DNA from: Salipiger abyssi
GTDB taxonomy: Bacteria; Pseudomonadota; Alphaproteobacteria; Rhodobacterales; Rhodobacteraceae
Assembly (NCBI RefSeq): GCF_017311415.1
Contig: NZ_JAEKIS010000009.1
Location: 146,076-210,075 of the forward strand
Reading direction: 5' to 3'
DNA length: 64,000 nt
Shown here: piece by piece, positions 1 to 8,874 of the stretch
Layout of the letters: each line of letters begins with the position of its first letter
Position numbering within the stretch: the stretch's first letter is position 1
Position numbers and translations under genes: made by a program
The notes under the pieces: model-generated
Told to the model about the DNA's origin: nothing
What the model saw: only the letters and a program-made list of their open reading frames with translations
The model's database searches: none

Positions 1-1
1 C

Positions 2-670
2 GGTGGCGAAAGCACCCGCCCCGGCGCGCAGGAGGTCGCCGTGGGCGAGGAGATCGGGCGCACCGAGCCGGTGATCCGCGCCCTGGCCGGCGTGCCGATC
101 TCCATCGACACGCGCAAGACCCGGGTGGCCCGCGCCGGTATTCGCGCGGGCGCGGCGCTGGTCAACGATGTCTCGGGGCTGACCTTCGACCCGGAGCTGG
201 CGGCGTTCTGCGCCGACCATGGCATCCCTGTCTGCATCATGCATTCGCTGGGCGGCCCGGAGACCATGCAGGACGATCCGCGCTATGACGACGTGCTGCT
301 GGATGTCTACGATTTCCTGGAGGCGCAGATCGCCATGATCGAGGCGCTGGGGCTCAGTCGCGACAAGATCGTGGTCGATCCGGGCATCGGCTTCGGCAAG
401 ACGCAGGCCCATAATCTGGCGCTGCTGAACGGGCTGGCGCTGTTCCACGGGCTGGGCTGTCCGATCCTGCTCGGCGCCTCGCGCAAGGGCTTTATCGGGC
501 GGCTCGGAGAGGCCCCCGATCCGAAAGACCGCGCGCCCGGCTCGATTGCCGTGGCGCTGGCGGGAATATCCCAGGGCGCGCAGATCGTCCGGGTTCACGA
601 TGTGGCCGCGACGCGCCAGGCGCTGGCGCTGTGGCAGGCGGTCGAGCAGGGAGGCAGCGATGACACGTAA
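2..670 (+). CDS. folP: Dihydropteroate synthase, 5'-truncated by window edge
   Basis: Condenses p-aminobenzoate with the hydroxymethyl-dihydropterin diphosphate in folate synthesis (cytosolic). The reading frame is open from base 2 and begins inside the family motif GGESTRPGA, so the N-terminus and start codon lie left of the window; the GTG at 41 is internal. Further family signatures visible are [21 protein letters not shown] and [10 protein letters not shown], followed by the RVHDVAA segment near the C-terminus, where family members bind substrate. The 3' end overlaps the next gene, glmM, by 11 bases in another frame, so the two are translationally linked, an arrangement common in alphaproteobacteria. 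Identification is secure; only the extent of the missing start is unknown. Confidence 0.95.
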   Translation, partial: GGESTRPGAQEVAVGEEIGRTEPVIRALAGVPISIDTRKTRVARAGIRAGAALVNDVSGLTFDPELAAFCADHGIPVCIMHSLGGPETMQDDPRYDDVLLDVYDFLEAQIAMIEALGLSRDKIVVDPGIGFGKTQAHNLALLNGLALFHGLGCPILLGASRKGFIGRLGEAPDPKDRAPGSIAVALAGISQGAQIVRVHDVAATRQALALWQAVEQGGSDDT

Positions 671-2003
671 ACTCTTTGGCACCGACGGGGTGCGCGGCAC
701 CGCAAACGCGTTTCCGATGACCGCCGAGATGGCGCTGATGATCGGCGGCGCCGCCGGGCGCTATTTCCGCCGCGAACAGGGCGGCGTGCACCGGGTGGTG
801 ATCGGCAAGGACACGCGGCTCTCGGGCTATATGTTCGAGAATGCGCTGACGGCAGGGCTCACCTCCACCGGGATGAACGTGCTGCTGCTCGGGCCGGTGC
901 CGACCCCTGCGGTGGGGCTGTTGACGCCCTCGATGCGCGCCGATCTGGGCATCATGATCTCGGCCAGCCACAACCCGGCGCATGACAACGGTATCAAGTT
1001 CTTCGGCCCCGACGGGTTCAAGCTGTCGGACGATGCCGAGGCCGAGATCGAGGCACTGGTCGAGGCCGGCGTGCGGCCCGCGCAATCGGGCAATATCGGC
1101 CGCGCCAAGCGTATCGACGACGGACGGTTCCGCTATCAGGAGCGGGTGAAATCCACCCTGCCCCACGGCATGCGGCTCGACGGGATGAAAGTGGTGGTGG
1201 ATTGCGCCAACGGCGCCGCCTACCGTACCGCGCCGGAGGTGCTCTGGGAGCTGGGCGCCGATGTCGTTCCCGTGGGCACCTCGCCCAACGGCCTGAACAT
1301 CAACGAGAATTGCGGCTCGACCAAGCCGCAGGCGGCGGCAGAGGCGGTGGTGGCCCATGGCGCAGATATCGGCATCTGTCTCGATGGCGATGCCGACCGG
1401 ATCATCCTGATCGACGAGACCGGCACGGTGGCGGATGGCGACCAGATCATGGCGCTGATGGCCGCCCGCTGGGCCGCGGAAGACCGGCTCGCCGGCGGCA
1501 CGCTGGTGGCGACGGTGATGTCGAATCTCGGGCTCGAACGCTTCCTTCAGGGCCGCGGCCTGTCGCTGGCGCGCACCAAGGTGGGCGACCGCTATGTGGT
1601 GGAGGCGATGCGCGCACAGGGCTGGAACCTGGGCGGCGAGCAGTCGGGCCATATCGTAATGACCGACTATGCCACCACCGGCGACGGGCTCATGGCCGGG
1701 CTGCAATTCCTCGCCGAGATGGTGCGCACCGGCCAGCCCGCCTCGGCGCTGGCGCGCAGCTTCGACCCGGTGCCGCAGCTCTTGAAGAACGTGCGCTTCG
1801 CCGCCGGGCAGGCACCGCTGGAAACGGCAGCGGTAAAGGGCGCCATCGCCGAGGCCGAGGCCGCGCTGAACGGCAGCGGGCGGCTGCTGATCCGCAAATC
1901 CGGCACCGAGCCGCTGATCCGCGTGATGGCGGAATGCGAGGACGAGGCGCTGCTGGCCCGGGTGGTCGACAGTATCGTCGCCGAGGTACAGGCGGCGGTC
2001 TGA
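660..2003 (+). CDS. glmM: Phosphoglucosamine mutase
   Basis: Interconverts glucosamine-6-P and glucosamine-1-P on the route to UDP-GlcNAc for peptidoglycan and lipid A. The protein has 447 residues, the usual family length. It starts [13 protein letters not shown], has the phosphoserine loop SASHNP with the active Ser near residue 103, the metal loop DGDADR in the middle, and the C-terminal phosphate-binding [12 protein letters not shown]. The ATG at 660 was chosen because GGGAGG lies about 6 bases upstream and the homologous N-terminus begins there; a longer in-frame extension from 546 reads through folP in the wrong frame. It sits in an operon with folP (11-base overlap). Confidence 0.97.
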   Translation: MTRKLFGTDGVRGTANAFPMTAEMALMIGGAAGRYFRREQGGVHRVVIGKDTRLSGYMFENALTAGLTSTGMNVLLLGPVPTPAVGLLTPSMRADLGIMISASHNPAHDNGIKFFGPDGFKLSDDAEAEIEALVEAGVRPAQSGNIGRAKRIDDGRFRYQERVKSTLPHGMRLDGMKVVVDCANGAAYRTAPEVLWELGADVVPVGTSPNGLNINENCGSTKPQAAAEAVVAHGADIGICLDGDADRIILIDETGTVADGDQIMALMAARWAAEDRLAGGTLVATVMSNLGLERFLQGRGLSLARTKVGDRYVVEAMRAQGWNLGGEQSGHIVMTDYATTGDGLMAGLQFLAEMVRTGQPASALARSFDPVPQLLKNVRFAAGQAPLETAAVKGAIAEAEAALNGSGRLLIRKSGTEPLIRVMAECEDEALLARVVDSIVAEVQAAV

Positions 2004-2134
2004 GCGCGCAAAGACCGGCCCGCCATTCTCGGGAACGTTTCGGTTGCCGTACCCTCCCTGCAAGGCGACATGGTGCCCGGTCGCTCGCCGTCGCGACGCG
2101 GCGGCGCTTATTTCCTCGCCTTTTCGGATGTTTG

Positions 2135-2163
2135 TTGACATGCCGCAATGCAGAAACTTCACG
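2135..2163 (+). promoter_or_regulatory. Candidate promoter for fabI (weak)
   Basis: A perfect TTGACA stands at 2135-2140 in the 223-base gap between glmM and fabI. Seventeen bases downstream is TTCACG, a poor -10. The -35 match is clear, but the -10 departs from consensus, so this is only a suggestion for where fabI transcription starts. Confidence 0.3.
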
Positions 2164-2226
2164 TTCATGGCCTAGTGCGGAAGCTGGAGGAGACACTGCA
2201 ACGCTCGAATCAGCAGGAGACGCGCC

Positions 2227-2991
2227 ATGTTTTCACTCAAAGGCCAGAAGGCGCTTGTTGTCGGCATCGCCAATGAGCATTCCATCGCCTGGGGCTGTGC
2301 CCGCGCGATGCGTGCGCAGGGCGCCGAGATCGCGGTCACCTATCTCAATGACAAGGCCGAGCGCTTCGTGCGCCCGCTCGCCGAGGAACTCGAGGCCGAG
2401 ATCGTGCTGCCGCTCGACGTGAGCGAACCCGGCCAGCTCGAAGCGGTGTTCGATGAGATCGGCGCGCGCTGGGGCAAGCTCGACACGCTGCTGCACTCCA
2501 TCGCTTTCGCGCCGATGGACGACCTGCACGGGCGCGTCGTCGACAGCTCTGCCGATGGGTTCAAGCTGGCGATGGATGTCTCGGTGCATTCCTTTTTGCG
2601 GATGATCCGGCTGGCCGAGCCGCTGATGGCCGATGGCGGCACCTGCCTGACGGTCTCGTTCTCGGGCTCCACCCGGGTGGTGAAGAATTACAACATCATG
2701 GGGCCGGTCAAGGCAGCGCTGGAAAGCGCCGTGCGCTATGCCGCCGCCGAGCTTGGGGAAAAGGGCATCTCGGTGCATGCGCTCTCGCCCGGGCCGCTCA
2801 AGACCCGCGCCGCGTCGGGTATCGGCCATTTCGACGAGCTGCTGATGAGCGCTGCCGAGCGCGCGCCGATGCATCTGCTCGCCGGCATCGAGGATGTGGG
2901 CGCCATGGCCGCCTTTCTCGCCTCGCGCGAGGCCAGCCATCTGACCGGCGGCGTACACGAGATCGACGGCGGCTATTCGATCACCGCCTGA
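2227..2991 (+). CDS. fabI: Enoyl-[acyl-carrier-protein] reductase (NADH), FabI type
   Basis: Short-chain dehydrogenase-fold enzyme that reduces enoyl-ACP in the last step of each fatty-acid elongation cycle. It has 254 residues, typical of FabI. The cofactor region VVGIANEHSIAWG matches the FabI-specific glycine pattern rather than the GxxxGxG of ordinary SDRs. The FabI-type catalytic Tyr-x6-Lys is YNIMGPVK, and the C-terminal HLTGGVHEIDGGYS follows. CAGGAG precedes the ATG at 2227. ackA follows after about 65 bases on the same strand; in Roseobacters a fabI-like gene is often found with the phosphotransacetylase/acetate kinase genes, so this may be a pathway-linked paralogue rather than the main fabI. 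Confidence 0.85.
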   Translation: MFSLKGQKALVVGIANEHSIAWGCARAMRAQGAEIAVTYLNDKAERFVRPLAEELEAEIVLPLDVSEPGQLEAVFDEIGARWGKLDTLLHSIAFAPMDDLHGRVVDSSADGFKLAMDVSVHSFLRMIRLAEPLMADGGTCLTVSFSGSTRVVKNYNIMGPVKAALESAVRYAAAELGEKGISVHALSPGPLKTRAASGIGHFDELLMSAAERAPMHLLAGIEDVGAMAAFLASREASHLTGGVHEIDGGYSITA

Positions 2992-3057
2992 ACGGCGCAC
3001 GACATCGGGCCGGTCTCCGCTGGCTCTGTCTTTTCCTTGCAAGTACCGAGCCTGACC

Positions 3058-4248
3058 ATGACCACCACCCCCGTCGCCCTCACCCTCAACGCCGGCAGCT
3101 CCTCGCTGAAATTCGGCCTCTTCGACATCTCCGGCGCGCCCACGGAAATGGCGGTGGGGCTGATCGACTCCATCGGCAAGGCACCGCGTCTCAAGGCCGG
3201 CTTCGGCCCGGGCCGGTCGCCGGTCAGCCGCGACCTGACACCCGCCGAAGCCGCCAATCACAAATCGGCGCTGGCCACCGCGCTGGCTGTGCTGCGCGAG
3301 GCGTTCCCGAGGGCCAAGGCCAGCGCCGTGGGTCACCGCGTGGTACATGGCGGGCCGAGCTACGACCGGCCCATGGTGCTGACCCCGGAAGTCATGGAAG
3401 AGCTGCGCCGGCTCTCGCCCTTTGCGCCGATCCACCAACCGCACAACCTTGCCGGCATCGACGCGGCGGTGGAGGCCTTTCCCGACGCGCTTCAGGTCGC
3501 CTGTTTCGACACCGCCTTTCACCGCACCCACCCCAAGGTGAACGACGTCTTCGCCCTGCCCCGCGAATATTACGACAAGGGCGTGCGGCGCTACGGCTTT
3601 CACGGGCTGAGCTACGATTACATCTCGGGCGAGCTGAAACGCATCGCTCCACTGATCCACGAGGGGCGGGTGATCGTCGCGCATCTGGGCAACGGCGCCT
3701 CTATGTGCGGCATGATCGGCGGGCGCTCGGTCGCCTCGACCATGGGGTTCACCGCGCTCGACGGGCTGCCCATGGGCACACGCACCGGTCAGATCGACCC
3801 GGGCGTGATCTTTTACATGGTGCAGCAGGAGGGCATGAGCATCGACGAGGTGCGCCAGCTCTTCTATTCGAAATCCGGCCTGCTGGGCCTCTCGGGGCTG
3901 TCGAACGACATGCGCGCGCTGGAGGCCGCCGGCACCGTGGAGGCGAACGAGGCCATCGACTATTTCGTCTTCCGCATCCGCCGCGAGCTTGGCGGGCTGG
4001 CGGCCGCGCTCGGCGGGCTCGACGCGCTGGTCTTCTGCGGCGGCATCGGCGAGAATTCGCGCCTGATCCGCGAACGGGTCTGCGAGGGCATGGGCTGGAT
4101 CGGGCTGGAGCTCGACCGCGAGCGCAACGGGCGCAACGACACGGTGATCTCCACCGATATGAGCCGCGCGCGGGTCATGGTCGTGCCGACCAACGAGGAG
4201 CTGGTGATCGCGCGGGCCGCCAAGGATTTCCTCGACGCCAGGGGATGA
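3058..4248 (+). CDS. ackA: Acetate kinase
   Basis: Makes ATP and acetate from acetyl phosphate (or the reverse). 396 residues. The first family signature LTLNAGSSSLKFGLF lies at the N-terminus, HRVVHGG and the catalytic-region CFDTAFH follow, then YGFHGLSY, HLGNGASM and GGIGENS, covering both ASKHA-fold halves. The ATG at 3058 was preferred over an upstream in-frame TTG at 3037 because the homologous N-terminus starts there; no strong ribosome site is visible. It is probably co-transcribed with fabI. No phosphotransacetylase gene is seen alongside. Confidence 0.95.
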   Translation: MTTTPVALTLNAGSSSLKFGLFDISGAPTEMAVGLIDSIGKAPRLKAGFGPGRSPVSRDLTPAEAANHKSALATALAVLREAFPRAKASAVGHRVVHGGPSYDRPMVLTPEVMEELRRLSPFAPIHQPHNLAGIDAAVEAFPDALQVACFDTAFHRTHPKVNDVFALPREYYDKGVRRYGFHGLSYDYISGELKRIAPLIHEGRVIVAHLGNGASMCGMIGGRSVASTMGFTALDGLPMGTRTGQIDPGVIFYMVQQEGMSIDEVRQLFYSKSGLLGLSGLSNDMRALEAAGTVEANEAIDYFVFRIRRELGGLAAALGGLDALVFCGGIGENSRLIRERVCEGMGWIGLELDRERNGRNDTVISTDMSRARVMVVPTNEELVIARAAKDFLDARG

Positions 4249-4538
4249 AAACACAGGCCCACGCTAACATTCAATTTCCCCAACGTAAGGAATGCATGAC
4301 TCGGCGGGATCGCGCGCGCCATGCTACCCCTTCGTCACCGGGTCCGTGAGACGCTCGGCACCGCTTCCAGGATAGATCGGCGGCGGGTCAAAACCGATTG
4401 AACCGCATATATCGAGAACCAATTTTTCACCCGTTGCCGGGGGGCGGAACCGTGAGCCGCTCCCCGGGTATTCCTTTGGGGTGACGGCACGGCACCACGC
4501 TGCTAGACTTCGGAAACGAAACGCGAAAGTGCTGTCTT

Positions 4539-5066
4539 ATGGCGATTTACGAATACAAGGTCGTCCCGGCTCCGGCCAGGGGCGAGAAGACCCGGGGGGT
4601 CAAGGGGGCCGAGGGGCGCTTTGCCTTTGCCATCGAGCGGCTGATGAACGAAATGGCCGCCCAGGGCTGGGAGTATCAGCGCGCCGAAACCCTGCCCAGC
4701 GAAGAGCGCAGCGGCCTTACATCGAGCCAGACGGTTTGGCGGAATCTGCTGGTGTTTCGCCGCGTTCAGGCTGAAAGCGCAACGAGCGGCGAGGACGCGC
4801 CGGAGCTTGCGGACCGTCGCATTGCCGCCGCGCCCGATCTGGCCGAGCCGGAAGACGCGGCCGCGGCCGTCGCAGACGCCTCCGCGCCCGTCAACGAAAC
4901 GCCGCCCTTTGCCCCCGAGCAGCCCGAGGAAGAGGCTCCGCAACGCGACAGCCTCTTGCGCTACGAGAGCGACAATGGCGTCGAGGGCACCGCTCTGCTC
5001 GACGGGCCCAGCAGCGTGCTGACCGACCGTGCCGCCCGGCTGCGGCAAAGCTCCGCCGCCGAGTAG
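4539..5066 (+). CDS. DUF4177-type conserved protein
   Basis: 175 residues. The first roughly 75 residues (MAIYEYKVVPAP ... GWEYQRAETLP ... RNLLVFRR) have the short beta-rich pattern of DUF4177 proteins, whose function is not known. The rest is acidic, alanine- and proline-rich and probably disordered. This two-part layout is common in Rhodobacteraceae. It stands alone on the plus strand, with a 290-base gap behind ackA in which I see no gene, and is followed by the convergent bolA. No enzymatic residues are evident. Confidence 0.75.
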   Translation: MAIYEYKVVPAPARGEKTRGVKGAEGRFAFAIERLMNEMAAQGWEYQRAETLPSEERSGLTSSQTVWRNLLVFRRVQAESATSGEDAPELADRRIAAAPDLAEPEDAAAAVADASAPVNETPPFAPEQPEEEAPQRDSLLRYESDNGVEGTALLDGPSSVLTDRAARLRQSSAAE

Positions 5067-5084
5067 CGCCCCGACCGGCGGCGT

Positions 5085-5342
5085 TCAGCCGTCGAGATCG
5101 AGCGACAGCGCGTGAATCGCGGCGGTCAGCTCCGCCCCCAACGCCGCGTGTACCGCGCGGTGCCGCGCCACGCGGCTCATGCCCGCCAGTGCCGGCGCCC
5201 GCATACGCACATGAAAATGGCTCTCGCCGCTGCCATCGTCGCCCGCATGGCCCGCATGCCGGCCGCTGTCGTTTCGCACATCCAGCTCTGCCGGCGCGAA
5301 CGCCTCGCGCAGCCGTGTTTCGATTTCCGCCGAGCGTGACAA
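5085..5342 (-). CDS. BolA family protein
   Basis: Small BolA/YrbA-fold protein, 85 residues. Family members bind monothiol glutaredoxins and Fe-S clusters and affect iron and stress responses. The conserved block SHFHVRMRAPALAGMSRVAR is intact. The start is inferred to be the TTG at 5342-5340, because AGGAGG lies 8 bases upstream and the reading SRSAEIETRLREAF is the normal BolA N-terminus; no ATG exists before the conserved core. It runs divergently from the J-domain gene, with only about 75 bases between starts, as is usual in Rhodobacteraceae. The residue preceding the SHF motif region is a Gly/Ser stretch, which does not allow a BolA1/BolA3 subtype call. Confidence 0.85.
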   Translation of the reverse strand: MSRSAEIETRLREAFAPAELDVRNDSGRHAGHAGDDGSGESHFHVRMRAPALAGMSRVARHRAVHAALGAELTAAIHALSLDLDG

Positions 5343-5417
5343 ATTTCCGCCTCCTGCCCTCTTCAAACTGACTGAGGATTGTCTAAACTCCCTCGTCCGA
5401 GTCGAAAAGGTGAGACC

Positions 5418-6044
5418 ATGAGCAGAAGTGACCCCTTCGGTTTCGATATGTCGGTGAAGTCTTCGAAGAAGAAGAACCCGCGCGGACGACGTGGCATGTC
5501 CGGCGAACAGGAGACGTCCACCCGTATCTGCGATCACGAAGGTTGCGAAGAGCCGGGCAAGTTCCGCGCCCCCAAGGCGCCGGACGTGCTGGATGAATAT
5601 TACTGGTTCTGCAAGGACCACGTGCGCGAGTATAACGCGCAATGGAGTTTCTTCGACGGCAAGACCGAAGCCGAGATGAATGCGCAGAACAGCGCCGACA
5701 AGGTGTGGGAGCGCAAGACCAAGGATTACCGCGACCCCGAGGCCCGCGCCTGGGCGCGGCTGGGCATCGAGGATCCGCATCAGGTGCTGGGCGATAACGC
5801 CACCCGCAACCCCGGGCGCGGCGCACAGAACAGCGGGCGGCGCCTGCCGCCGACCGAAAAGCGCGCGCTGGAGATCCTTGAGGTGGAGCGCGCCGAGACC
5901 AAGGCCGAGGTGCGCAAGGCCTACAAAAAGCTCATCAAGGTGCTGCACCCGGACATGAACGGTGGCGACCGGTCGCAGGAAGAGCAGCTGCAAGAGGTGG
6001 TCTGGGCCTGGGATCAGATCAAGGACAGCCGCAACTTCAAATGA
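5418..6044 (+). CDS. J-domain (DnaJ-like) protein
   Basis: 208 residues. The C-terminal 65 residues form a J domain, with the HPD tripeptide in KVLHPDMNGGD and the helix LEVERAETKAEVRKAYKKLIK before it, so it should stimulate a DnaK-type chaperone. The N-terminal part holds a possible metal-binding pattern (CDHEGCEEPG ... FCKDHVREYN). This architecture is conserved in alphaproteobacteria and its client is unknown. The ATG at 5418 follows AAAGGTGAG. It is divergent to bolA, a pairing that recurs in the family. Confidence 0.85.
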   Translation: MSRSDPFGFDMSVKSSKKKNPRGRRGMSGEQETSTRICDHEGCEEPGKFRAPKAPDVLDEYYWFCKDHVREYNAQWSFFDGKTEAEMNAQNSADKVWERKTKDYRDPEARAWARLGIEDPHQVLGDNATRNPGRGAQNSGRRLPPTEKRALEILEVERAETKAEVRKAYKKLIKVLHPDMNGGDRSQEEQLQEVVWAWDQIKDSRNFK

Positions 6045-6117
6045 TGCCGTTGCGCAGGCGTCTCGCTGTTGGGCGCTCGCGGTCTCTGCTTCCAATAAAG
6101 CTTTTTGATTCGACACA

Positions 6118-6146
6118 GGGCGCGCCTTTTAAATGGGGGCGCGCCC
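6118..6146. repeat. 9-bp GC-rich hairpin in convergent gap
   Basis: GGGCGCGCC at 6118-6126 and GGCGCGCCC at 6138-6146 form a perfect stem with an 11-base loop. There is no T-tract on either side. It lies in the AT-richer 390-base gap between the J-domain gene and msrB and may help end transcription of the former. Confidence 0.4.
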
Positions 6147-6361
6147 AAATCAATGGCAATTCACGGGACGATATCCTGAAATTATCTCCCAATAGATGAC
6201 AATTCGCCGTTATTGTTTACGATAAGTCGTGTATTTTTTCGTTACACGCGTTTCCAATAATAGACACACCCGCAAAGGTTGTGCTAAGTTGCAGGTATGG
6301 CGGTATTCTTACGCCAGAACGTATCCGGACTCCCTGCTCCGGGCACTCACGGACCGAACGG

Positions 6362-6394
6362 GGCCTGTGCGCCGATCCCCTGGGCGCACAGGCC
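6362..6394. terminator. Bidirectional hairpin between convergent genes
   Basis: A perfect 12-bp stem (6362-6373 with 6383-6394, nine-base loop) sits about 40 bases beyond the end of msrB. Reading rightward a TTTT follows after five bases. The tract is weak, so termination here is inferred mainly from position between two converging genes. Confidence 0.5.
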
Positions 6395-6436
6395 TCACCG
6401 TTTTCCGGGCCTGCGCGTCACGTCCTTTTTCCGATC

Positions 6437-6901
6437 TCAGACCGGCCGGAACGTCAGCGACACCCCGTTGATACAATGACGCTTTCCGGTAGGCGGTGGA
6501 CCGTCGTCGAAGATATGGCCGAGATGCGAGCCGCAGCGCCGGCAATGGCATTCGGTCCGGGTGACGAACAGCTTGCGGTCGGGCTTTGTCTCAACGGCAT
6601 TCGGCAGCGCCTGATAAAAGGACGGCCAGCCGGTGCCGCTGTCGAATTTCGTCTCCGACGCATACAGCGGCAGTTCGCAGCCCTTGCACAGGAACGTCCC
6701 GTCGCGCTTTTCGTCGTTCAGCGGTGAGGTAAAGGCGCGCTCGGTGCCCTCCTCGCGCATCACACGATATTCGGCGTTGCTCAGCATCGCGCGCCATTCG
6801 GCCTCGCTTCGGCTGATCTCGAAGCGCTCGGCGGCGCTGCCGCGGGTGACGCCGAGCCCCAGGGCCGCGGCGGTGGTGGCGAGAAATCCTCGGCGGGTCA
6901 T
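6437..6901 (-). CDS. msrB: Peptide-methionine (R)-S-oxide reductase, Tat-exported
   Basis: Repairs methionine-R-sulfoxide in oxidised proteins. 154 residues. The N-terminus MTRRGFLATTAAALGLG is a twin-arginine signal followed by a hydrophobic stretch and an Ala-x-Ala-like cleavage region (GSAAER), so the enzyme should act in the periplasm. Two CxxC pairs (CKGCELPLY and CRRCGSHLGHIF) would bind zinc. The catalytic Cys is residue 143 in RHCINGVSL; most MsrB proteins read RYCIN(S/G) here, so the His is a small deviation. The start at 6901 follows AGGAGG; an upstream in-frame ATG at 6994 would put the Tat signal in the interior. Confidence 0.92.
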   Translation of the reverse strand: MTRRGFLATTAAALGLGVTRGSAAERFEISRSEAEWRAMLSNAEYRVMREEGTERAFTSPLNDEKRDGTFLCKGCELPLYASETKFDSGTGWPSFYQALPNAVETKPDRKLFVTRTECHCRRCGSHLGHIFDDGPPPTGKRHCINGVSLTFRPV

Positions 6902-7109
6902 GGCTCTCCTCCTGATTATCCCCTTAAACGATGCGCCCCCGGCCGGTTTTCGTCCAGCCGGGGGCAACGCACGATTGCGCGAGAGCCCTGTCATCTTGGG
7001 GATCGCTAAGGCTCGCCGCTCCTCATGCGCTTGCTACCGCCCGACAGTTCCGGGTTGGCCGGACGGATCCCTTTACCCCGCGCCTCGCGACGCGGGGCAT
7101 GCGCGTGCA

Positions 7110-7664
7110 TTACATCGCGGGCAGCAGCACACGGTCGATGACATGGATCACGCCGTTCGACTGCTGCACGTCGGCAATGGTGACATTGGCGGACCGGCCC
7201 TGCTCGTCGGTGAGAGTGATCGTGCCCCCCTCCAGCTTCGCCTGAAGCGTGCAGCCGCCGACGGTCGGCACCGGATGCATGCCGCCGTCATCGGCGATCA
7301 TGCCGGCGATGGCGTCGGACATGGCGCTGGTCGCAACAACATGGCAGGTCAGGATTTCCGCGAGCTGCGCCTTGTGCTCGTCCATCATAAGCTGGCTCAA
7401 ACTCTCGTCCGAAATCCGGTCGAAGGCGGCGTCGGTCGGTGCGAAGACGGTAAAGGGGCCCTCGGAATTCAGCGTATCGACCAGGCCGGCCTGTTTCACA
7501 GCAGCCACCAGCGTCTCGTGATCGGCGGAGTTCACCGCGTTTTCGACAATGGTCTTGTCCGCATACATCGGCGCACCGCCGACCATGGGGTTCTCTGCGG
7601 CAAAAGCCGGAGCGGCAAGCGCGGAGAGGGCAGTGGCAATAATGGCGGTCTTGAACATGGTCAT
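7110..7664 (-). CDS. Secreted fasciclin (FAS1)-domain protein
   Basis: 184 residues with a clear signal peptide (MTMFKTAIIATALSALAAPAFA) and one FAS1 domain. The H1 box is seen as GPFTVFAPTDAAFDRI and the H2 box as GVIHVIDRVLLP. FAS1 proteins mediate adhesion or matrix contacts; in bacteria the single-domain secreted forms are of unclear role. GGAGGA precedes the start. It is a monocistronic minus-strand gene; the gap behind it (7665-8129) contains only a remnant. Confidence 0.9.
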   Translation of the reverse strand: MTMFKTAIIATALSALAAPAFAAENPMVGGAPMYADKTIVENAVNSADHETLVAAVKQAGLVDTLNSEGPFTVFAPTDAAFDRISDESLSQLMMDEHKAQLAEILTCHVVATSAMSDAIAGMIADDGGMHPVPTVGGCTLQAKLEGGTITLTDEQGRSANVTIADVQQSNGVIHVIDRVLLPAM

Positions 7665-7987
7665 CTGTGATTCCTCCGAATTGACAATCGACCGGTCCGC
7701 TCTGGCCGGTCCTGCCCGAAGTCACGCAGCGCGTGGCCCGGAAGTTTCAGATATTGCCTTCACGGAGTCGTGAGGGAGAGCCCTAACGCAACCCCGCGCC
7801 ACAGCAGCCCCGCCGGCGGCCGCGCGAGATGCGGGCCTGCGGGCCCTCTGCAATCGCGAGGCGCCCGTGTCGATGGAGTAAGGTGGCAGGATAGCGGTAT
7901 CGCCCGAACGGCAAGGGCGTGAAAATGCGCGTGAGACCGACGACCGTGGCGCCGTCATTCACCTGAGGATCAATAACCCCCCGGGCG

Positions 7988-8077
7988 TCAGAGGATCGTA
8001 GCCACGCGAAGCACGTGGCCAACCCGCGATCGCTTGCCGTCAAAGATAGGCCCGCCGCGAAAGACGATATCGTTCAT
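7988..8077 (-). pseudogene. Possible amidohydrolase N-terminal remnant
   Basis: A minus-strand reading starting MNDIVFRGGPIFDGKRSRVG, behind a GAGGG ribosome site, matches the beginning of amidohydrolase-superfamily enzymes (I-x-F-x-x-G-x-I-F-D-G). It hits a stop after 29 codons. No continuation with the metal-binding HxH of that family is found in any frame down to 7700. The remaining 7665-7987 shows nothing I recognise. The assignment rests on one short motif and is tentative. Confidence 0.35.
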
Positions 8078-8129
8078 ATCCCTCGCCCGCCCTCCGCGAA
8101 CGGCAGCGGGCAGGACTCCGCCACAGCTC

Positions 8130-8441
8130 TCAGTGGGTCCAGGCGCCCTTGCGGTCGACCGCGAAATTCTCGGCATAGCCGCGCGGGCGGATGTTCGGGC
8201 TGCGCTTGTGCGGCTCGGTCACAATCGCCTCGATGCCATGTTCCTTGGCATAGTCCAGCGCCTGCGCCTTGCTATCGAATCTCAGACGCACCTGGGATTG
8301 GGTATCAGCGGAGGAGGTCCAGCCCATCAGCGGATCGACCTCGCGCGGCTCGCTCGGCGCAAATTCGAGAATCCAGTGTTTCGTCTTGCCCTGGCCCGAG
8401 GACATTGCCGTCCTGGCTGGCTGGTAAATCCGTGCGCGCAT
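8130..8441 (-). CDS. NADH-ubiquinone oxidoreductase accessory subunit (NDUFS4-like)
   Basis: 103 residues. The pattern [15 protein letters not shown] ... WILEFAP ... [12 protein letters not shown] ... [17 protein letters not shown] is the ETC complex I subunit region family, the bacterial relative of mitochondrial NDUFS4 (18 kDa), a peripheral-arm accessory subunit found in alphaproteobacteria. It ends with the usual [10 protein letters not shown] segment. GGAGGG stands ahead of the ATG at 8441. The gene lies far from any nuo operon, which is normal for this subunit. Confidence 0.92.
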   Translation of the reverse strand: MRARIYQPARTAMSSGQGKTKHWILEFAPSEPREVDPLMGWTSSADTQSQVRLRFDSKAQALDYAKEHGIEAIVTEPHKRSPNIRPRGYAENFAVDRKGAWTH

Positions 8442-8687
8442 GGAATCCCTCCTGAACATTATGAAACGGTATCGGGGATTTGACCCAACAGGGCAAGGGA
8501 TCCGCGCTATTTTGCCGACATTTCGCGGCGCGTCGCGGCAGGAAGGCGCAAACAGGGCACGCTCCATCGAAGAGACACGGGGGAGCGAGGGGTGGGTTGT
8601 GCGCTCCGATCGGGGGCGATGCCACTGCTTGCAGGGAAAAGGTAAGTATCGCCCGCCCCTTTTATCAATCGAAAAACGTGCCCGACC

Positions 8688-8733
8688 TGTCGCTGTATGA
8701 GCGACAAATGACCTAACGTAAGCCGATTGTCGC
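8688..8733. promoter_or_regulatory. Three alternating TGTCGC/GCGACA copies (operator or switch)
   Basis: TGTCGC at 8688-8693, GCGACA(A) at 8701-8707 and (T)TGTCGC at 8727-8733. The middle copy can pair with either flanking copy, giving a 19-base palindrome on the left or a longer stem on the right. It lies in the 430-base gap between the NDUFS4-like gene and uvrB. It could be a repressor operator or part of a small RNA that ends at the terminator 35 bases downstream. No canonical alphaproteobacterial SOS box (GTTC-N7-GTTC) was found. Confidence 0.35.
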
Positions 8734-8765
8734 TTATTCCTAACGCGTTACGACCAGTTCCTGAG

Positions 8766-8789
8766 ACGGGCGGCGCTCTGCCCGTTTTT
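8766..8789 (+). terminator. Rho-independent terminator upstream of uvrB
   Basis: ACGGGC at 8766-8771 pairs with GCCCGT at 8780-8785, with TTTTT following at 8785-8789. It points rightward although no protein gene precedes it on that strand, so it either ends a short unannotated transcript (see 8688-8733) or attenuates uvrB. Confidence 0.55.
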
Positions 8790-8874
8790 CATGCAACGCG
8801 CCGCTGCGTCACGGCCCCTTGAAACTCCGCGCTGCGAAGACAATTCTGGCAGGCGTCCGGTCGAGGAACCTCCC

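Noticed and set aside
492..2168. Long minus-strand open frame opposite folP/glmM
   Set aside because: Rich in Arg, His and Gly without any family pattern; a shadow caused by high GC opposite well-identified genes. The same applies to long antisense frames opposite ackA (2233-4254), uvrB (9754-11097), pyc (29928-33362), pcrA (27301-29826) and murA (43215-44681).
8442..8874. LexA/SOS box upstream of uvrB
   Set aside because: No GTTC-N7-GTTC or GAAC-N7-GAAC match was found by eye; SOS control is not claimed.
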